A DNA stretch of 64,000 bases from Cepaea nemoralis (lineage: Eukaryota > Mollusca > Gastropoda > Stylommatophora > Helicidae): contig JACEFZ010026865.1 of the NCBI GenBank assembly GCA_014155875.1, positions 264,501-328,500 of the forward strand, read 5' to 3'. Positions 11,283 through 21,914 of this stretch are shown here, one piece after another. Below the pieces are notes generated by a model, which had not been told where the DNA came from, made no database searches, and saw nothing but the letters and a program-made list of their open reading frames with translations. A program made the position numbers and the translations under genes. Numbering within the stretch: position 1 is the first letter of the stretch; every line of letters begins with the position of its first letter.

Positions 11283-12274
11283 TTTCCCTGATTTCCTGAC
11301 CTTCTAAAATTTCTCTGTATTTCTCCAGAATTCCAATTTGCTGGTCTACCATTTGCCATTCTATTCTGTATACTCGTCTGAACCCCTCTACCATTTTGCG
11401 TAATCGATGGGCCACTTCTGTTACCACAAAAGCGAAAAATGTGCCCACGTTGGTGACATCCCCAACAAACCACATTCGAGTTATTTGTGTTACCTTCCAT
11501 GTTTCTTACAGTATTTCTCACTTGTCCTCTTCTATCTTGATTATATACATTCTCGTTTCTTTGCACCATCTGTATTTCTCCTCGTCTTCCTCTCCATCCA
11601 TGTCTATACTGACCTATTTCCATAGGTTCTTCAATTCTATCTTCTGAACTACTACCTAACTCTCGTCCTACCCTTAGCCTAAACCTTCTCCTCAAGCTTT
11701 CCTCTTGTATAGCGATATCTACCGCTTGTGACAATCTTGCAGGATTCTCTCTTAATAATTTAAATTTCAATCCATCTGACTTAATTCCATCAACAAAAAT
11801 CCCCACCAACATCCGTTCCACTTCTTCTGCTCGTACATTCTGTCCTAAGAATGACTCTTCAGCTAAGTTGATTAACCTGTCACTGTATAGCTGAACACTT
11901 TCTGTGCTGTTTTGTCTAGTCTGTCGCAATACTGAGAATGCGTGTTGTGGATCAGTAATTTCAGCATATTTTCTTGCGAGATCATCTTTGAATTCTTCCC
12001 AAGTTTCACCTCCTGCTGCCTCTAACTTTCTTCTAATGTGGTCAGAAACTGGACTTGTACTTGTTCTGTAGGCCAAGTTCTTTTTCTCTCCATCTGTAGC
12101 ATTTACCAAATATGCATGTTTTTCAATGGAAATAATCCATTTCTTAAACTGATTTGCTTGACCACTAAATCTTTCAACATCATTGCTTATATTCTGTTGT
12201 CTTAACACCGCATCCAACCTTGATATTGCCCCGCCAACTCCAGTGAGTACCTGTGAAAAATCTTGGGATTCCAT
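11264..12274 (-). CDS. gag: Ty3 gag polyprotein
   Basis: 336 residues from the ATG at 12274 (MESQDFSQVL); an upstream in-frame extension to 12295 lacks an ATG. The middle part has the capsid-like pattern of retrotransposon gag (WEEFKDDLARKY, LRQTRQNSTESVQLYSDRL, VGIFVDGIKSDGLK). One zinc knuckle of the form C-X2-C-X4-H-X4-C (CWGCHQRGHIFRFC) near residue 270 sits among Arg/Gly-rich flanks, as in nucleocapsid. It forms the particle that packages the element RNA. The stop TGA (11264-11266) lies 15 bases after a frameshift heptamer. Length is normal for Ty3-type gag. Confidence 0.93.
   Translation of the reverse strand: MESQDFSQVLTGVGGAISRLDAVLRQQNISNDVERFSGQANQFKKWIISIEKHAYLVNATDGEKKNLAYRTSTSPVSDHIRRKLEAAGGETWEEFKDDLARKYAEITDPQHAFSVLRQTRQNSTESVQLYSDRLINLAEESFLGQNVRAEEVERMLVGIFVDGIKSDGLKFKLLRENPARLSQAVDIAIQEESLRRRFRLRVGRELGSSSEDRIEEPMEIGQYRHGWRGRRGEIQMVQRNENVYNQDRRGQVRNTVRNMEGNTNNSNVVCWGCHQRGHIFRFCGNRSGPSITQNGRGVQTSIQNRMANGRPANWNSGEIQRNFRRSGNQGNWHPAY
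11282..11288 (-). promoter_or_regulatory. -1 frameshift slippery heptamer GGGAAAT
   Basis: In the gag frame the bases read G GGA AAT, i.e. X XXY YYZ. Slipping back one base gives GGG AAA and enters the protease frame exactly. It is located 15 bases before the gag stop. A short downstream GGATC...GATCC pair could form a stem, but I did not establish a pseudoknot. Confidence 0.8.
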
Positions 12275-13302
12275 CCTAAAATTTATAATTATCAATCAAT
12301 ATACAAATATTTCAAGAATATTGATTTCAAACCCAGCAACAATACATAATCTGTTAATTACTCTAAAATTATCTAATTAACTTAACTAAATCCTCCAATC
12401 GAAGATCCTGACGAAGAAATATTCCTGTTTCAACCCTGAATTTTGATAAAAGAATTTAAATGACCTCCTGATTCAGAATTTCCTACACCACATAAAATAT
12501 GCTCTAATCAAGCTCGTTAAAATGATCAGAACAACGAAGAGCGTCTAGATTTCTTTCCTTTCTAATTTAATCGAAGTCGAATTCAAATCTTCCCAAATAT
12601 TTCCTGACGTTGCTCACGCTCGATATCACGCTCGCTATAAGACTTTGAATACCTGCTCGATTAACTGTATGCGTTGGACTTTCCTTTCCTCAAGCAAGGT
12701 CACCTTCACGCAACCGACAACTGCTCACGACTTCAGCAAAAAAAACTCACTTTCTAGTTGTAATCTGTGATTTTCATATATATCAAACGTAATCCAGTCA
12801 ACAACAACTGGACTTAAAGCTGACGCTATCCAGTCTCTTATTTTCATGTGGAACTCTCGCCATGGTCAATTTAAATAGTTGAAACAAGTTTAATTGAAGT
12901 GACTGTATAAAGTATTGCAGACCTTGATTTCATAATTCTGGAATTCATACCATAACCTTGAGTTCACCTTCAAGAGTCCCACGGGTTAAAACTCATAATG
13001 ATTTTTGATGCAGAACGGCATTACTTGATCTCAATATAGCATTTTGCGTTGATCAATTTTCCAGTTAATTTCCTAATTACGTAAAAACATCAGTCTTTCA
13101 AAAAAATATAAGTATCAATCAAACCTTTTCTTTAGCGCTGACCTTGAAATTGGATCTCCTTCTTAATCAGGAATCTAGTGCAAACCCAGAACAGCTACCA
13201 ACAGTCGGCTTTCATCTGTTGTTTTTCAAATTAATTACTTCTCCGGACATGCCCGACATAACTATGGCGGTATTCTCTCTCCGCGACCTCCCATGTTTCG
13301 TA
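12275..13302 (-). other. 5' leader of the Ty3 element
   Basis: About 1 kb between the 5' LTR and the gag ATG, with no convincing open frame. It would carry the packaging signal and the primer site region at its LTR-proximal end. Confidence 0.6.
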
Positions 13303-13316
13303 GGTCAAAGGCACCA
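13303..13316 (-). promoter_or_regulatory. Candidate tRNA primer-binding site
   Basis: On the minus strand TGGTGCCTTTGACC starts with the TGG expected to pair with a tRNA CCA end, 11 bases after the 5' LTR. The spacing is longer than usual and I cannot name the tRNA, so this is only a candidate. Confidence 0.4.
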
Positions 13317-13327
13317 AATCAGCCTCG

Positions 13328-13636
13328 TGTGACAGTGCTACACACAAAGGCTATGATCGTGAACGTATAGTATCAGACAAGTCCGTCTTCACGTTGTAAG
13401 AAAGTATTTTATTGATGAATCATTCTAGCTCAGCACATATGATGGAGACTCCCTTCGTGGTGTTTACATCTCTTCTCGTTGGTCCCCCAGTCAAGTCTCA
13501 AACCAGTGACGTCTGTGTGTTCCTAGATACACTTCTTCATTCGTGCACACACGTTCACTATGGTTTTCCCCCTAGTCAAGGAATGCGCAGCATTCCTTAA
13601 CTCTTTACTCCTAACCTAGAATCCCTCACTGTTACA
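13328..13636 (-). repeat. 5' LTR of the Ty3 element
   Basis: 309 bp, identical to 5393-5701 except for C at 13513 in place of G at 5578. It is followed by the CTAG target duplicate at 13637-13640. Confidence 0.95.
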
Positions 13637-16600
13637 CTAGTCTTGTTTAACCTAGTCTTGTTTAACCTAGTCTTGTTTAACCTAGTCTTGTTTAGCGTAG
13701 TCTTGTTTAGCGTAGTCTTGTTTAGCCTAGTCTTGTTTAACCTAGTCTTGTTTAACCTAGTCTTGTTTAGCCTAGTCTTGTTTAACCTAGTCTTGTTTAG
13801 TCTAGTCTTGTTTAACCTAGTCTTGTTTAACCTAGTCTTGTTTAACCTAGTCTTGTTTAACCTAGTCTTGTTTAACCTAGTCTTGTTTAGTCTAGTCTTG
13901 TTTAGCCTAGTCTTGTTTAACCTAGTCTTGTTTAGTCTAGTCTTGTTTAACCTAGTCTTGTTTAACCTAGTCTTGTTTAACCTAGTCGTGTTTAGTCTAG
14001 TCTTGTTTAGCGTAGTCTTGTTTAACCTAGTCTTGTTTAGCCTAGTCTTGTTTAATCTAGTCTTGTTTAACTTAGTCTTGTTTAACCTAGTCTTGTTTAA
14101 CCTAGTCTTGTTTAACCTAGTCTTGTTTAACCTAGTCTTCTTTAGCGTAGTCTTGTTTAGCGTAGTCTTGTTTAGCCTAGTCTTGTTTAACCTAGTCTTG
14201 TTTAGTCTAGTCTTGTTTAACCTAGTCTTGTTTAACCTAGTCTTGTTTAGTCTAGTCTTGTTTAACCTAGTCTTGTTTAACCTAGTCTTGTTTAACCTAG
14301 TCGTGTTTAGTCTAGTCTTGTTTAGCCTAGTCTTGTTTAACCTAGTCTTGTTTAGCCTAGTCTTGTTTAATCTAGTCTTGTTTAACTTAGTCTTGTTTAA
14401 CCTAGTCTTGTTTAACCTAGTCTTGTTTAGTCTAGTCTTGTTTAATCAAGTCTTATTTAACCTAGTCTTGTTTAGTCTAGTCTTGTTTAACCTAGTCTTG
14501 TTTAACCTAGTATTGTTTAACCTAGTCTTGTTTAGCCTAGTCTTGTTTAGCCTAGTCTTGTTTAGTCAAGTCGTGTTTAGCCTAGTCTTGTTTAACCTAG
14601 TCTTGTTTAACCTAGTCTTGTTTAACCTAGTCTTGTTTAGTCTAGTCTTGTTTAACCTAGTCTTGTTTACCCTAGTCTTGTTTAACCTAGTCTTGTTTAA
14701 CCTAGTCTTGTTTAGTCTAGTCTTGTTTAACCTAGTCTTGTTTAGCCTAGTCTTGTTTAGTCTAGTCTTGTTTAACCTAGTCTTGTTTAGTCTAGTCTTG
14801 TTTAACCTAGTCTTGTTTAACCTAGTCTTGTTTAGCCTAGTCTTGTTTAATCAAGTCTTGTTTAGCCTAGTCTTGTTTAGTCTAGTCTTGTTTAATCAAG
14901 TCTTGTTTAACATAGTCTTGTTTAGCCTAGTCTTGTTTAATCAAGTCTTGTTTAGCCTAGTCTTGTTTAGTCTAGTCTTGTTTAACCTAGTCTTGTTTTT
15001 CCTAATCTTGTTTAGCCTAGTCTTGTTTAGCCTAGTCTTGTTTAGTCAAGTCTTGTTTAGTCTAGTCTTATTTAGCCTAGTCTTGTTTAACCTAGTCTTG
15101 TTTAACCTAGTCTTGTTTAACCTAGTCTTGTTTAGTCTAGTCTTGTTTAATCAAGTCTTGTTTAGTCTAGTCTTGTTTAACCTAGTCTTGTTTAGTCTAG
15201 TCTTGTTTAGTCTAGTCTTGTTTAACCTAGTCTTGTTTAACCTAGTCTTGTTTAACCTTGTCTTGTTTTGTTTAGTCTTGTTTTGTCTAGTCTTGTTTAG
15301 CCTAGTCTTGTTTAGTCTAGTCTTGTTTAACCTAGTCTTGTTTAGTCTAGTCTTGTTTAACCTAGTCTTGTTTAACCTAGTCTTGTTTAGCCTAGTCTTG
15401 TTTAGCCTAGTCTTGTTTAGCCTAGTCTTGTTTAGTCAAGTCTTGTTTAGCCTAGTCTTGTTTAGCCTAGTCTTGTTTAATCAAGTCTTGTTTAGCCTAG
15501 TCTTGTTTAGTCTAGTCTTGTTTAATCAAGTCTTGTTTAACATAGTCTTGTTTAGCCTAGTCTTGTTTAATCAAGTCTTGTTTAGCCTAGTCTTGTTTAG
15601 TCTAGTCTTGTTTAACCTAGTCTTGTTTTTCCTAATCTTGTTTAGCCTAGTCTTGTTTAGCCTAGTTTTGTTTAGCCTAGTCTTGTTTAGTCAAGTCTTA
15701 TTTAGCCTAGTCTTGTTTAACCTAGTCTTGTTTAACCTAGTCTTGTTTAACCTAGTTTTGTTTAACCTAGTCTTGTTTAACCTAGTCTTGTTTAGCCTAG
15801 TCTTGTTTAGTCAAGTCGTGTTTAGTCTAGTCTTGTTTAACCTAGTCTTGTTTAGCCTAGTCTTGTTTAGTCAAGTCGTGTTTAGTCTAGTCTTGTTTAA
15901 CCTAGTCTTGTTTAGCCTAGTCTTGTTTAGTCAAGTCGTGTTTAGCCTAGTCTTGTTTAGTCAAGTCGTGTTTAGTCTAGTCTTGTTTAGCCTAGTCTTG
16001 TTTAGTCAAGTCTTGTTTAGTCTAGTCTTGTTTAACCTAGTCTTGTTTAGTCTAGTCTTGTTTAACCTAGTCTTGTTTAACCTAGTCTTGTTTAACCTAG
16101 TCTTGTTTACCGTAGTCTTGTTTAGCCTAGTCTTGTTTAGTCAAGTCTTGTTTAGCCTAGTCTTGTTTAGTCTATTCTTGTTTAGTCTATTCTTGTTTAG
16201 TCTATTCATGTTTAGTCTAGTCTTGTTTAGTCTATTCTTGTTTAGTCTAGTCTTGTTTAGTCTAGTCTTGTTTAGTCTAGTCTTGTTTATTTAAGTCTTG
16301 TTTATTCAAGTCTTGTTTAGTCTATTCTTGTTTAGTCAAGTCTTGTTTAGCCTAGTCTTGTTTAACCTAGTCTTGTTTAGCCTAGTCTTGTTTAACCTAG
16401 TCTTGTTTAACCTAGTCTTGTTTAACCTAGTCGTGTTTAGCCTAGTCTTGTTTAATCTAGTCTTGTTTAGCCTAGTCTTGTTTAATCTAGTCTTGTTTAG
16501 CATAGTCTTGTTTAGTTTAGTCTTGTTTAGCCTAGTCTTGTTTAGTCTAGTCTTGTTTAGCCTAGTCTTGTTTAGTCTATTCTTGTTTAGCCTAGTCTTG

Positions 16601-17410
16601 ATTAGTCTATTCTTGTTTAGTCTAGTCTTGTTTAGTCTAGTCTTGTTTAGTCTAGTCTTGTTTATTTAAGTCTTGTTTATTCAAGTCTTGTTTAGTCTAT
16701 TCTTGTTTAGTCAAGTCTTGTTTAGCCTAGTCTTGTTTAACCTAGTCTTGTTTAACCTAGTTTTGTTTAGCCTAGTCTTGTTTAGTCAAGTCTTGTTTAA
16801 CCTAGTCTTGTTTAGTCAAGTCCTGTTTAGCCTAGTCTTGTTTAGTCAAGTCTTGTTTAACCTAGTCTTGTTTAGCCTAGTCTTGTTTAGTCAAGTCTTG
16901 TTTAACCTAGTCTTGTTTAACCTAGTCTTGTTTAGTCAAGTCGTGTTTAACCTAGTTTTGTTTAGCCTAGTCTTGTTTAGCCTAGTCTTGTTTAGTCAAG
17001 TCTTGTTTAACCTAGTCTTGTTTAGTCAAGTCTTGTTTAACCTAGTCTTGTTTAGTCTAGTCTTGTTTAGTCAAGTCTTGTTTAACCTAGTCTTGTTTAA
17101 CCTAGTCTTGTTTAGTCAAGTCTTGTTTAACCTAGTCTTGTTTAGTCTAGTCTTGTTTAGTCAAGTCTTGTTTAACCTAGTCTTGTTTAGTCTAGTCTTG
17201 TTTAGTCAAGTCTTGTTTAACCTAGTCTTGTTTAACCTAGTCTTGTTTAGTCAATTCTTGTTTAACCTAGTTTTGTTTAGCCTAGTCTTGTTTAACCTAG
17301 TCTTGTTTAGCCTAGTCTTGTTTAGTCTAGTCTTGTTTAACCTAGTCTTGTTTAGTCAAGTCTTGTTTAACCTAGTCTTGTTTAGTCTAGTCTTGTTTAG
17401 TCAAGTCTTG
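13637..17410. repeat. 15-bp minisatellite, right part
   Basis: Continuation of the TTTAACCTAGTCTTG array, about 250 units. There is higher-order structure. A run of variants containing AACAT and TTTTTCCTAATC occurs at about 14830-15060 and again at 15470-15680, and a run containing TTTATTTAAG then TTTATTCAAG occurs at about 16285 and 16660 (375 bp apart, 25 units). The 883-residue open frame here is an artefact of the 15-bp period. Confidence 0.97.
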
Positions 17411-17431
17411 TCACAATCTTAGGTTGATTGT

Positions 17432-17576
17432 CTGGACAGTTTTACGTTCAGTAGCTTGCCATTGCCTTCTGGACGGAAAGTCAATGTTATGAAGTCCAGT
17501 TGACCGGTGTCTGGAATGAATCCTCTATCACATCGTCAGCGCAGGGAAGTTTACCACCTCTCGGCCACGCAGACCC
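17432..17576 (-). repeat. SINE family A, decayed copy
   Basis: The minus strand starts GGGTCTGCGTGGCCGAGAGG (tRNA A-box-like) and ends with the family's central motif, seen on the plus strand as TTTTACGTTCAGTAGCTTGC. It lies just upstream of the first cubilin exon. Confidence 0.65.
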
Positions 17577-17779
17577 ATACTTTCCCATTAACACAAATTT
17601 ATTACATATGGGCTACATTTTTCAGCTGAACTGATCAGATAAGAAGTAATTGGCGCGCAATGAAATAAGGACTGGGCATCTGTTGGAATTATCTAAATTG
17701 TTGTACAGATGGACTGCCATATTCTTTCAAGCAATTGCTACTTTCTAGTGGACAGTTAGAACTTTCCAAAGAGTTTAAG
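17577..17779 (+). promoter_or_regulatory. Region upstream of the cubilin start codon
   Basis: About 200 bp between a SINE and the ATG; it must hold the 5' UTR or the last 5' UTR intron end. TTTCTAG at about 17743-17749 could be a 3' splice site of a non-coding first exon. No TATA box or CpG cluster stands out. Confidence 0.3.
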
Positions 17780-17880
17780 ATGAGGAACATGAATTGGTGT
17801 TTGATGTCATTGATGTTCATATCCCTGTGTATCAGAACGGATCAAAGTGTACGAAAGAAGCGCCAGATACTGCCAAATCA
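17780..17880 (+). CDS. CUBN: Cubilin exon 1: signal peptide and furin site
   Basis: The ATG at 17780 opens MRNMN followed by the hydrophobic stretch WCLMSLMFISLCI, a normal secretory signal peptide. Residues 25-28 are RKKR, a furin site. Vertebrate cubilin has the same layout: signal peptide, short propeptide, basic furin site, then a conserved PR-containing segment. The exon ends AATCA before GTAAGT (phase 2). The next recognised exon supplies G then CCA CGA, giving the conserved Gln-Pro-Arg. Cubilin is a large peripheral membrane receptor for endocytosis of protein-bound vitamins and other ligands, anchored through its trimeric N-terminus. Identification rests on the match in order and phase with the later exons. 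Confidence 0.8.
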
Positions 17881-18386
17881 GTAAGTATGTCGTGTTATTT
17901 CAAATTACCTGCTCGTTTTGTTAAATTTACTTGTGTGCCTTTTTATAAGAGAAGTCTTAATTTGTTTAAGATTTTTATTTAAACAAATATAGATACGCAG
18001 AAGAATATATGCTGACTGGCACCTTGCCGTCTTGACAAACGATAGTTTGTAAAATGGAGTTATATTTCTCCATAGAATACAGCCTGTGCTGAATTTTCAA
18101 TTTAGAGACCATGAGTTGCCCATGCAACATGATCCCCCTCTCTCGGACTGCCTAGTACAGTACAGAGGGAAAGGTAACACCAATGCGTCTGAAACATGAC
18201 AAGCTACAGAAGTTGCCAGATCAGCAAAGCAATGTTCCAACTGTCCACCTGTTAGAGCTTCGATCTAGACCAGTTGCCGATCAAGGTTTAGGGCCTGGTC
18301 TTCCCTGTCATGCCATTTAGTCTTTAGCTTGCATTTTCTCGCACAAGGGTAAAGCATGTACCCTCCCATTTGCGTCCATCTGTACA
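17881..18386 (+). other. Start of cubilin intron 1
   Basis: Begins GTAAGTATG. Contains a dispersed repeat around 18016-18050 (CTTGACAAACGATAGTTTGT) that recurs near 33849 in intron 2. No exon seen. Confidence 0.5.

Positions 18387-18456
<70 letters not shown>
18387..18456. repeat. (CA)n-(TA)n microsatellite
   Basis: Dinucleotide CA run followed directly by TA run, adjoining a LINE 3' fragment. Confidence 0.95.
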
Positions 18457-18718
18457 CTGATTAGAGTCATTAGACGTAGACAGTCAAAATTTTTTGGGCA
18501 TGTTATGAGAAGAAATGACTTGGAGAACTTGGTGACAACTGGCAAGATCGAAGGGAAGAGACCAAAGGGAAGACAGAGAAGTAAATACCTGGATGGATTG
18601 GCCATATGGCATGGTCGAGACAGGAACACGGAGCTGATCCACAACTCTGGTGATCGAGTGAGATGGCAGAACATGACCTCCCACGCTTACCGGCATGGCA
18701 CATGATGGATGGATGGGA
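18457..18718 (+). mobile_element. LINE 3' end fragment with ATGG tail
   Basis: Encodes the C-terminus typical of LINE endonuclease-RT proteins: IRRRQSKFFGHVMRR, then LENLVTTGKIEGKRPKGRQR and a WHGRD region, ending HAYRHGT-stop and a short (ATGG)n tail. Other copies lie at 29508, 31763 (minus), 41600, 44640 (minus) and 47390. 5' truncated, as usual for LINE copies. Confidence 0.85.
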
Positions 18719-18735
18719 GATATATATATAAAATT

Positions 18736-18943
18736 AAGTTGCATGTCCTTCACAGGACGTAGCAGTTCAACCCAGAATTTTCGCTGTTCGTGATTTCTGT
18801 GCAAATTTTACGTTCAGTAGTTTGCCATTGTTTTCTGAACGACCGGCTCCTATAATTTTTTGGAAAAAACCATCACCGCTGTGTTTCGAACCCGGGTATA
18901 TGGGCTCACAAACCGCGTTCGTAAGCCCTTAGCCACAGAGACC
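18736..18943 (-). repeat. SINE family A copy with clear tRNA boxes
   Basis: On the minus strand it reads GTGGCTAAGGGCTTACG (A box) and CCCGGGTTCGAAACACAG (B box), then a body with GGCAAACTACTGAACGT and the CCTGTGAAGGA tail hairpin. This is the best-preserved pol III promoter among the copies. Confidence 0.85.
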
Positions 18944-18992
18944 GATTATATATTCAGGCTGTAGGTTGTCACAGTTTTTCTTGTAGTCTATA

Positions 18993-19298
<306 letters not shown>

Positions 19299-19848
19299 GC
19301 GATCTCCGTCTGTCTGTATGTCCCTATGTCCTTTATGCGCTCGCGAATGGCCCATCCGATTGAGATGAAATTTTATACACGTCTTCCTTTCATTCCAGCG
19401 CAGCCCACTGTCATATTTCTTTAGTGTGAAATCGGCTGCTTACCCAATATTATTTAATTTCCAATTTTTCATTATAATTTCATATATCTCAGGGGACTTA
19501 ACTCTGTTAAAGTTATTTCAAGGGGAATAACTTTTCTGTATAACTTATAGTCATATTGTGGCATCGTTTTCAAAGATTTATAAACTCTTTGTCCATAGTT
19601 ATATACCGGCATATGAGTTATAATAAATAATGATACAATCTTTAAGGCATTTTCAAAGTTTTCATAAAAATAATGTATAATGCATAACATTGTAACTCAT
19701 CTTTTTTTGCTTAAAGAATAAATAAATAATAGTTACCTTATCTCTATCAAGTTTGAAGATTTTATATTTCTTTACACTGTCGCCAACTCTAAGAAGACAT
19801 GGAACAACTTCAGCCATTATTAAATCTACAGGCATATGCGTTATATTC

Positions 19849-20010
19849 CTCCTCCTCCTCCTCTCCCCTCCTCCACCTCCTACCCTCTTCCTCTTCTCCT
19901 CCCCCTCCTCCCTCTCCCTCCTCCCTCCTCCTCTTCTCTCTTTCTCCTCCTCCCACCTCCTCCCTCTTCCTCCTCCCAGCTCCTACTCCTCCTTTTTCTT
20001 CTTCTTCTGC
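19849..20010. repeat. Polypyrimidine (TCC)n tract
   Basis: CTCCTCCTCC-type low-complexity run ending in TGCTGCTGCTGCC; the LTR element is inserted directly after it. All open frames here are artefacts. Confidence 0.95.
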
Positions 20011-20026
20011 TGCTGCTGCCGCTGCT

Positions 20027-20303
20027 TGTAACAGAGTTAGGAATAGGAAGAAGGGGCAACGAGGTGTGCATAGTCAATAGGGAAATAGGGCACGGTCAAG
20101 CACCATAATATGGAGTAGTTAGGATGGGTCGTCCGATGACGAGGATCTTGGAAACAAGGTCAGTTGTGAACGACCCATCTTTCGAGATGGACGTATGATT
20201 GAACTGGGCAACATCTGGCTTGATTCTGAATAAAGTAATATGAAGCCAGAACCGTCTTGGAGTTGTTGATAGTTCACCGTTACTTCGCTGTACTGTTATA
20301 GTA
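20027..20303 (+). repeat. 5' LTR of the non-autonomous LTR element
   Basis: Starts TGTAACAG, as the LTR of the Ty3 element does, and carries AATAAA at about 20229. It matches 27390-27666 with three differences over the first 273 bases (98.9% identical). The last four bases are uncertain. TGCT lies just before (20023-20026). Confidence 0.85.
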
Positions 20304-20542
20304 CAGAAATGTTGCCCAGACCAGGATGAACAACTTCAATTGTCGCGGTACATAGCGGAGGTACTGGGCCACTATATTTGATACAGCCAATACTTCATAC
20401 TGCGCTTGTTGGGAAAATGCGGTGCCTTTGAAACATTAGCACGTTATCAGATCTTTGCTGAACGGACTTCAGGAAGTTTCCAAAATGCCGACCTAAACTG
20501 GCAGTGGAACAGATCAACCTTTAATATCTTCATGCGGTTGTG

Positions 20543-20862
20543 AAGTCCGCTCTCAAATCGTTTTCGAGCTTTACTGGTGGTGAAGTCCAGTCCGCTCTCA
20601 AATCGTTTTCGAGCTTTACTGGTGGTGAAGTCCAGTCCGCTCTCAAATCGTTTTCGAGCTTTACTGGTGGTGAAGTCCAGTCCGCTCTCACATCGTTTTC
20701 GAGCTTTACTGGTGGTGAAGTCCAGTCCGCTCTCAAATCGTTTTCGAGCTTTACTGGTGGTGAAGTCCAGTCCGCTCTCAAATCGTTTTCGAGCTTTACT
20801 GGTGGTGAAGTCCAGTCCGCTCTCAAATCGTTTTCGAGCTTTACTGGTAGTGAAGTCCAGGC
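20543..20862. repeat. 45-bp minisatellite, 7 copies
   Basis: The unit is GTGAAGTCCAGTCCGCTCTC plus AAATCGTTTTCGAGCTTTACTGGTG split over two blocks. It lies in the leader of the LTR element. Nearly identical units imply recent amplification. Confidence 0.95.
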
Positions 20863-21005
20863 CGTTCTCAGATCGTTGTCGAGCCCTATCGAGCCTTGTG
20901 GAGCCTTGTGGAGCCCTATCGAGCCCTATCGAGCCTTGTGGAGTCTTATCGAGCCCTATCGAGCCTTGTGGAGTCTTGTCGAGCCCTATCGAGCCTTATT
21001 GATCC
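20863..21005. repeat. Short GAGCC-type tandem repeat
   Basis: About 10-bp units CGAGCCCTAT and GGAGCCTTGT in alternation, immediately after the 45-bp array. Confidence 0.85.
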
Positions 21006-21461
21006 TTACGGAGTACTGAAGCCGCTTTGTCGATCCTGGTTCAAGTACTCGAGTACCAGATACTGTGCTTCTCAGTCTCGGCATACAAGAGCATAGACGT
21101 CAAGGGGAAATTGTAGGACTTGATTTTCGATTGCACCATTGGAAAATTAGTTTCAACAAGAAAAGGGGTAATATAAATAACTTTTTCTATTAGATAGACA
21201 ATTATTGATCTTTAAGAGGAAGATTACGTCCTTTGGTTAATTTAAGAGTGTATATTAATAGTTATTGATTGTTTTTTTTTTTTTTTTGCTCATATAAGTT
21301 GTATAGTAAAATATTTCAGCATAGCAAAAGAAACAACAGGATATGGCAACAGGCAGACCCATCACAGCACAGTAGAGAAACATGCATAATTGAAAATTAT
21401 TTCAGCTGAGCTCAAGACGAGTTTTTTTTCCAGGTACCAAGAAATATACAGGGAAATAAGT

Positions 21462-21914
21462 ATGAATTACCTACATATGGAATTAAAACGTATCAGTACA
21501 TGGTTGGGAGAGTTAAAAGTGGCAGTTAATGAAGTAGAAAATTTTGTAGAAACGTTGCAGAACAGAACGACTAGACAAGACCCTTATAGATTTATGGTAG
21601 ACTGTAATAGAGTAGGAAAGAATAACAGGAGACAGCCATTGCTTAATAAAGACAGAAGACAATATGGTTATGACGAACCAAGGCCTGATGTATATAGAGT
21701 AAAAGACGGTGAGAACAGACGTAATGGTGAAAGGTCGGACTGGTATAGCTGTTATAGATACAAGAATGGGCCTGAGAGAGACTTTTCCAATAAGTTATGG
21801 AAGTGGCCATCCTATAACAAGACTGCTAGGAAAAAACGTGACGACTGGTTTGAACAAAGACGGAGACAGTATTTGAGGTCAGGGTCAAAGAACAGAGTAA
21901 GAAAACGTAAGTAA
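21462..21914 (+). CDS. Unknown protein A of the non-autonomous LTR element
   Basis: 150 residues from ATG 21462 (MNYLHMELKRISTWLGEL). The N-terminal third is amphipathic and could be helical (LKVAVNEVENFVETLQNRT). The remainder is strongly basic and rich in Arg, Lys, Tyr and Asp, ending in RVRKRK. A run of T followed by CCAG just upstream (about 21423-21433) looks like a 3' splice site. There is no zinc knuckle and no capsid motif I recognise. The next frame (B) overlaps its end in the +1 frame, so A, B and C may be one gene broken by small indels, or three overlapping genes. A basic nucleic-acid-binding role is possible but not shown. Confidence 0.5.
   Translation: MNYLHMELKRISTWLGELKVAVNEVENFVETLQNRTTRQDPYRFMVDCNRVGKNNRRQPLLNKDRRQYGYDEPRPDVYRVKDGENRRNGERSDWYSCYRYKNGPERDFSNKLWKWPSYNKTARKKRDDWFEQRRRQYLRSGSKNRVRKRK

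Larger units (their letters stand above)
5393..13636 (-). mobile_element. Complete Ty3/gypsy LTR retrotransposon
   Basis: This is an 8244-bp element on the minus strand with 309-bp LTRs at both ends, a polypurine tract, gag with a CCHC knuckle, an aspartic protease and pol in the order RT, RNase H, integrase, which is the Ty3 order. The two LTRs differ at a single base (5578 versus 13513), so the insertion is recent. It sits in a 15-bp minisatellite with a clean 4-bp CTAG duplication. gag, protease and pol are in three different frames, each -1 to the one before. All three reading frames are otherwise intact, so the copy may be active or was so very recently. No env-like frame is present in the 1.2 kb between pol and the 3' LTR. 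Confidence 0.96.

Noticed and set aside
4132..17422. Very long open frames rich in NLVLF/SLVLF
   Set aside because: They arise from a 15-bp repeat, which keeps one frame open by arithmetic. No start context, domain or codon variation.
18880..18943. True tRNA gene
   Set aside because: A and B boxes are present but the arms do not fold as a tRNA, and the same head and body recur as a dispersed SINE.
20540..21019. Open frame with 15-residue repeats (SALKSFSSFTGGEVQ)
   Set aside because: All frames stay open on both strands because the unit is 45 bp; no start or flanking coding signal.
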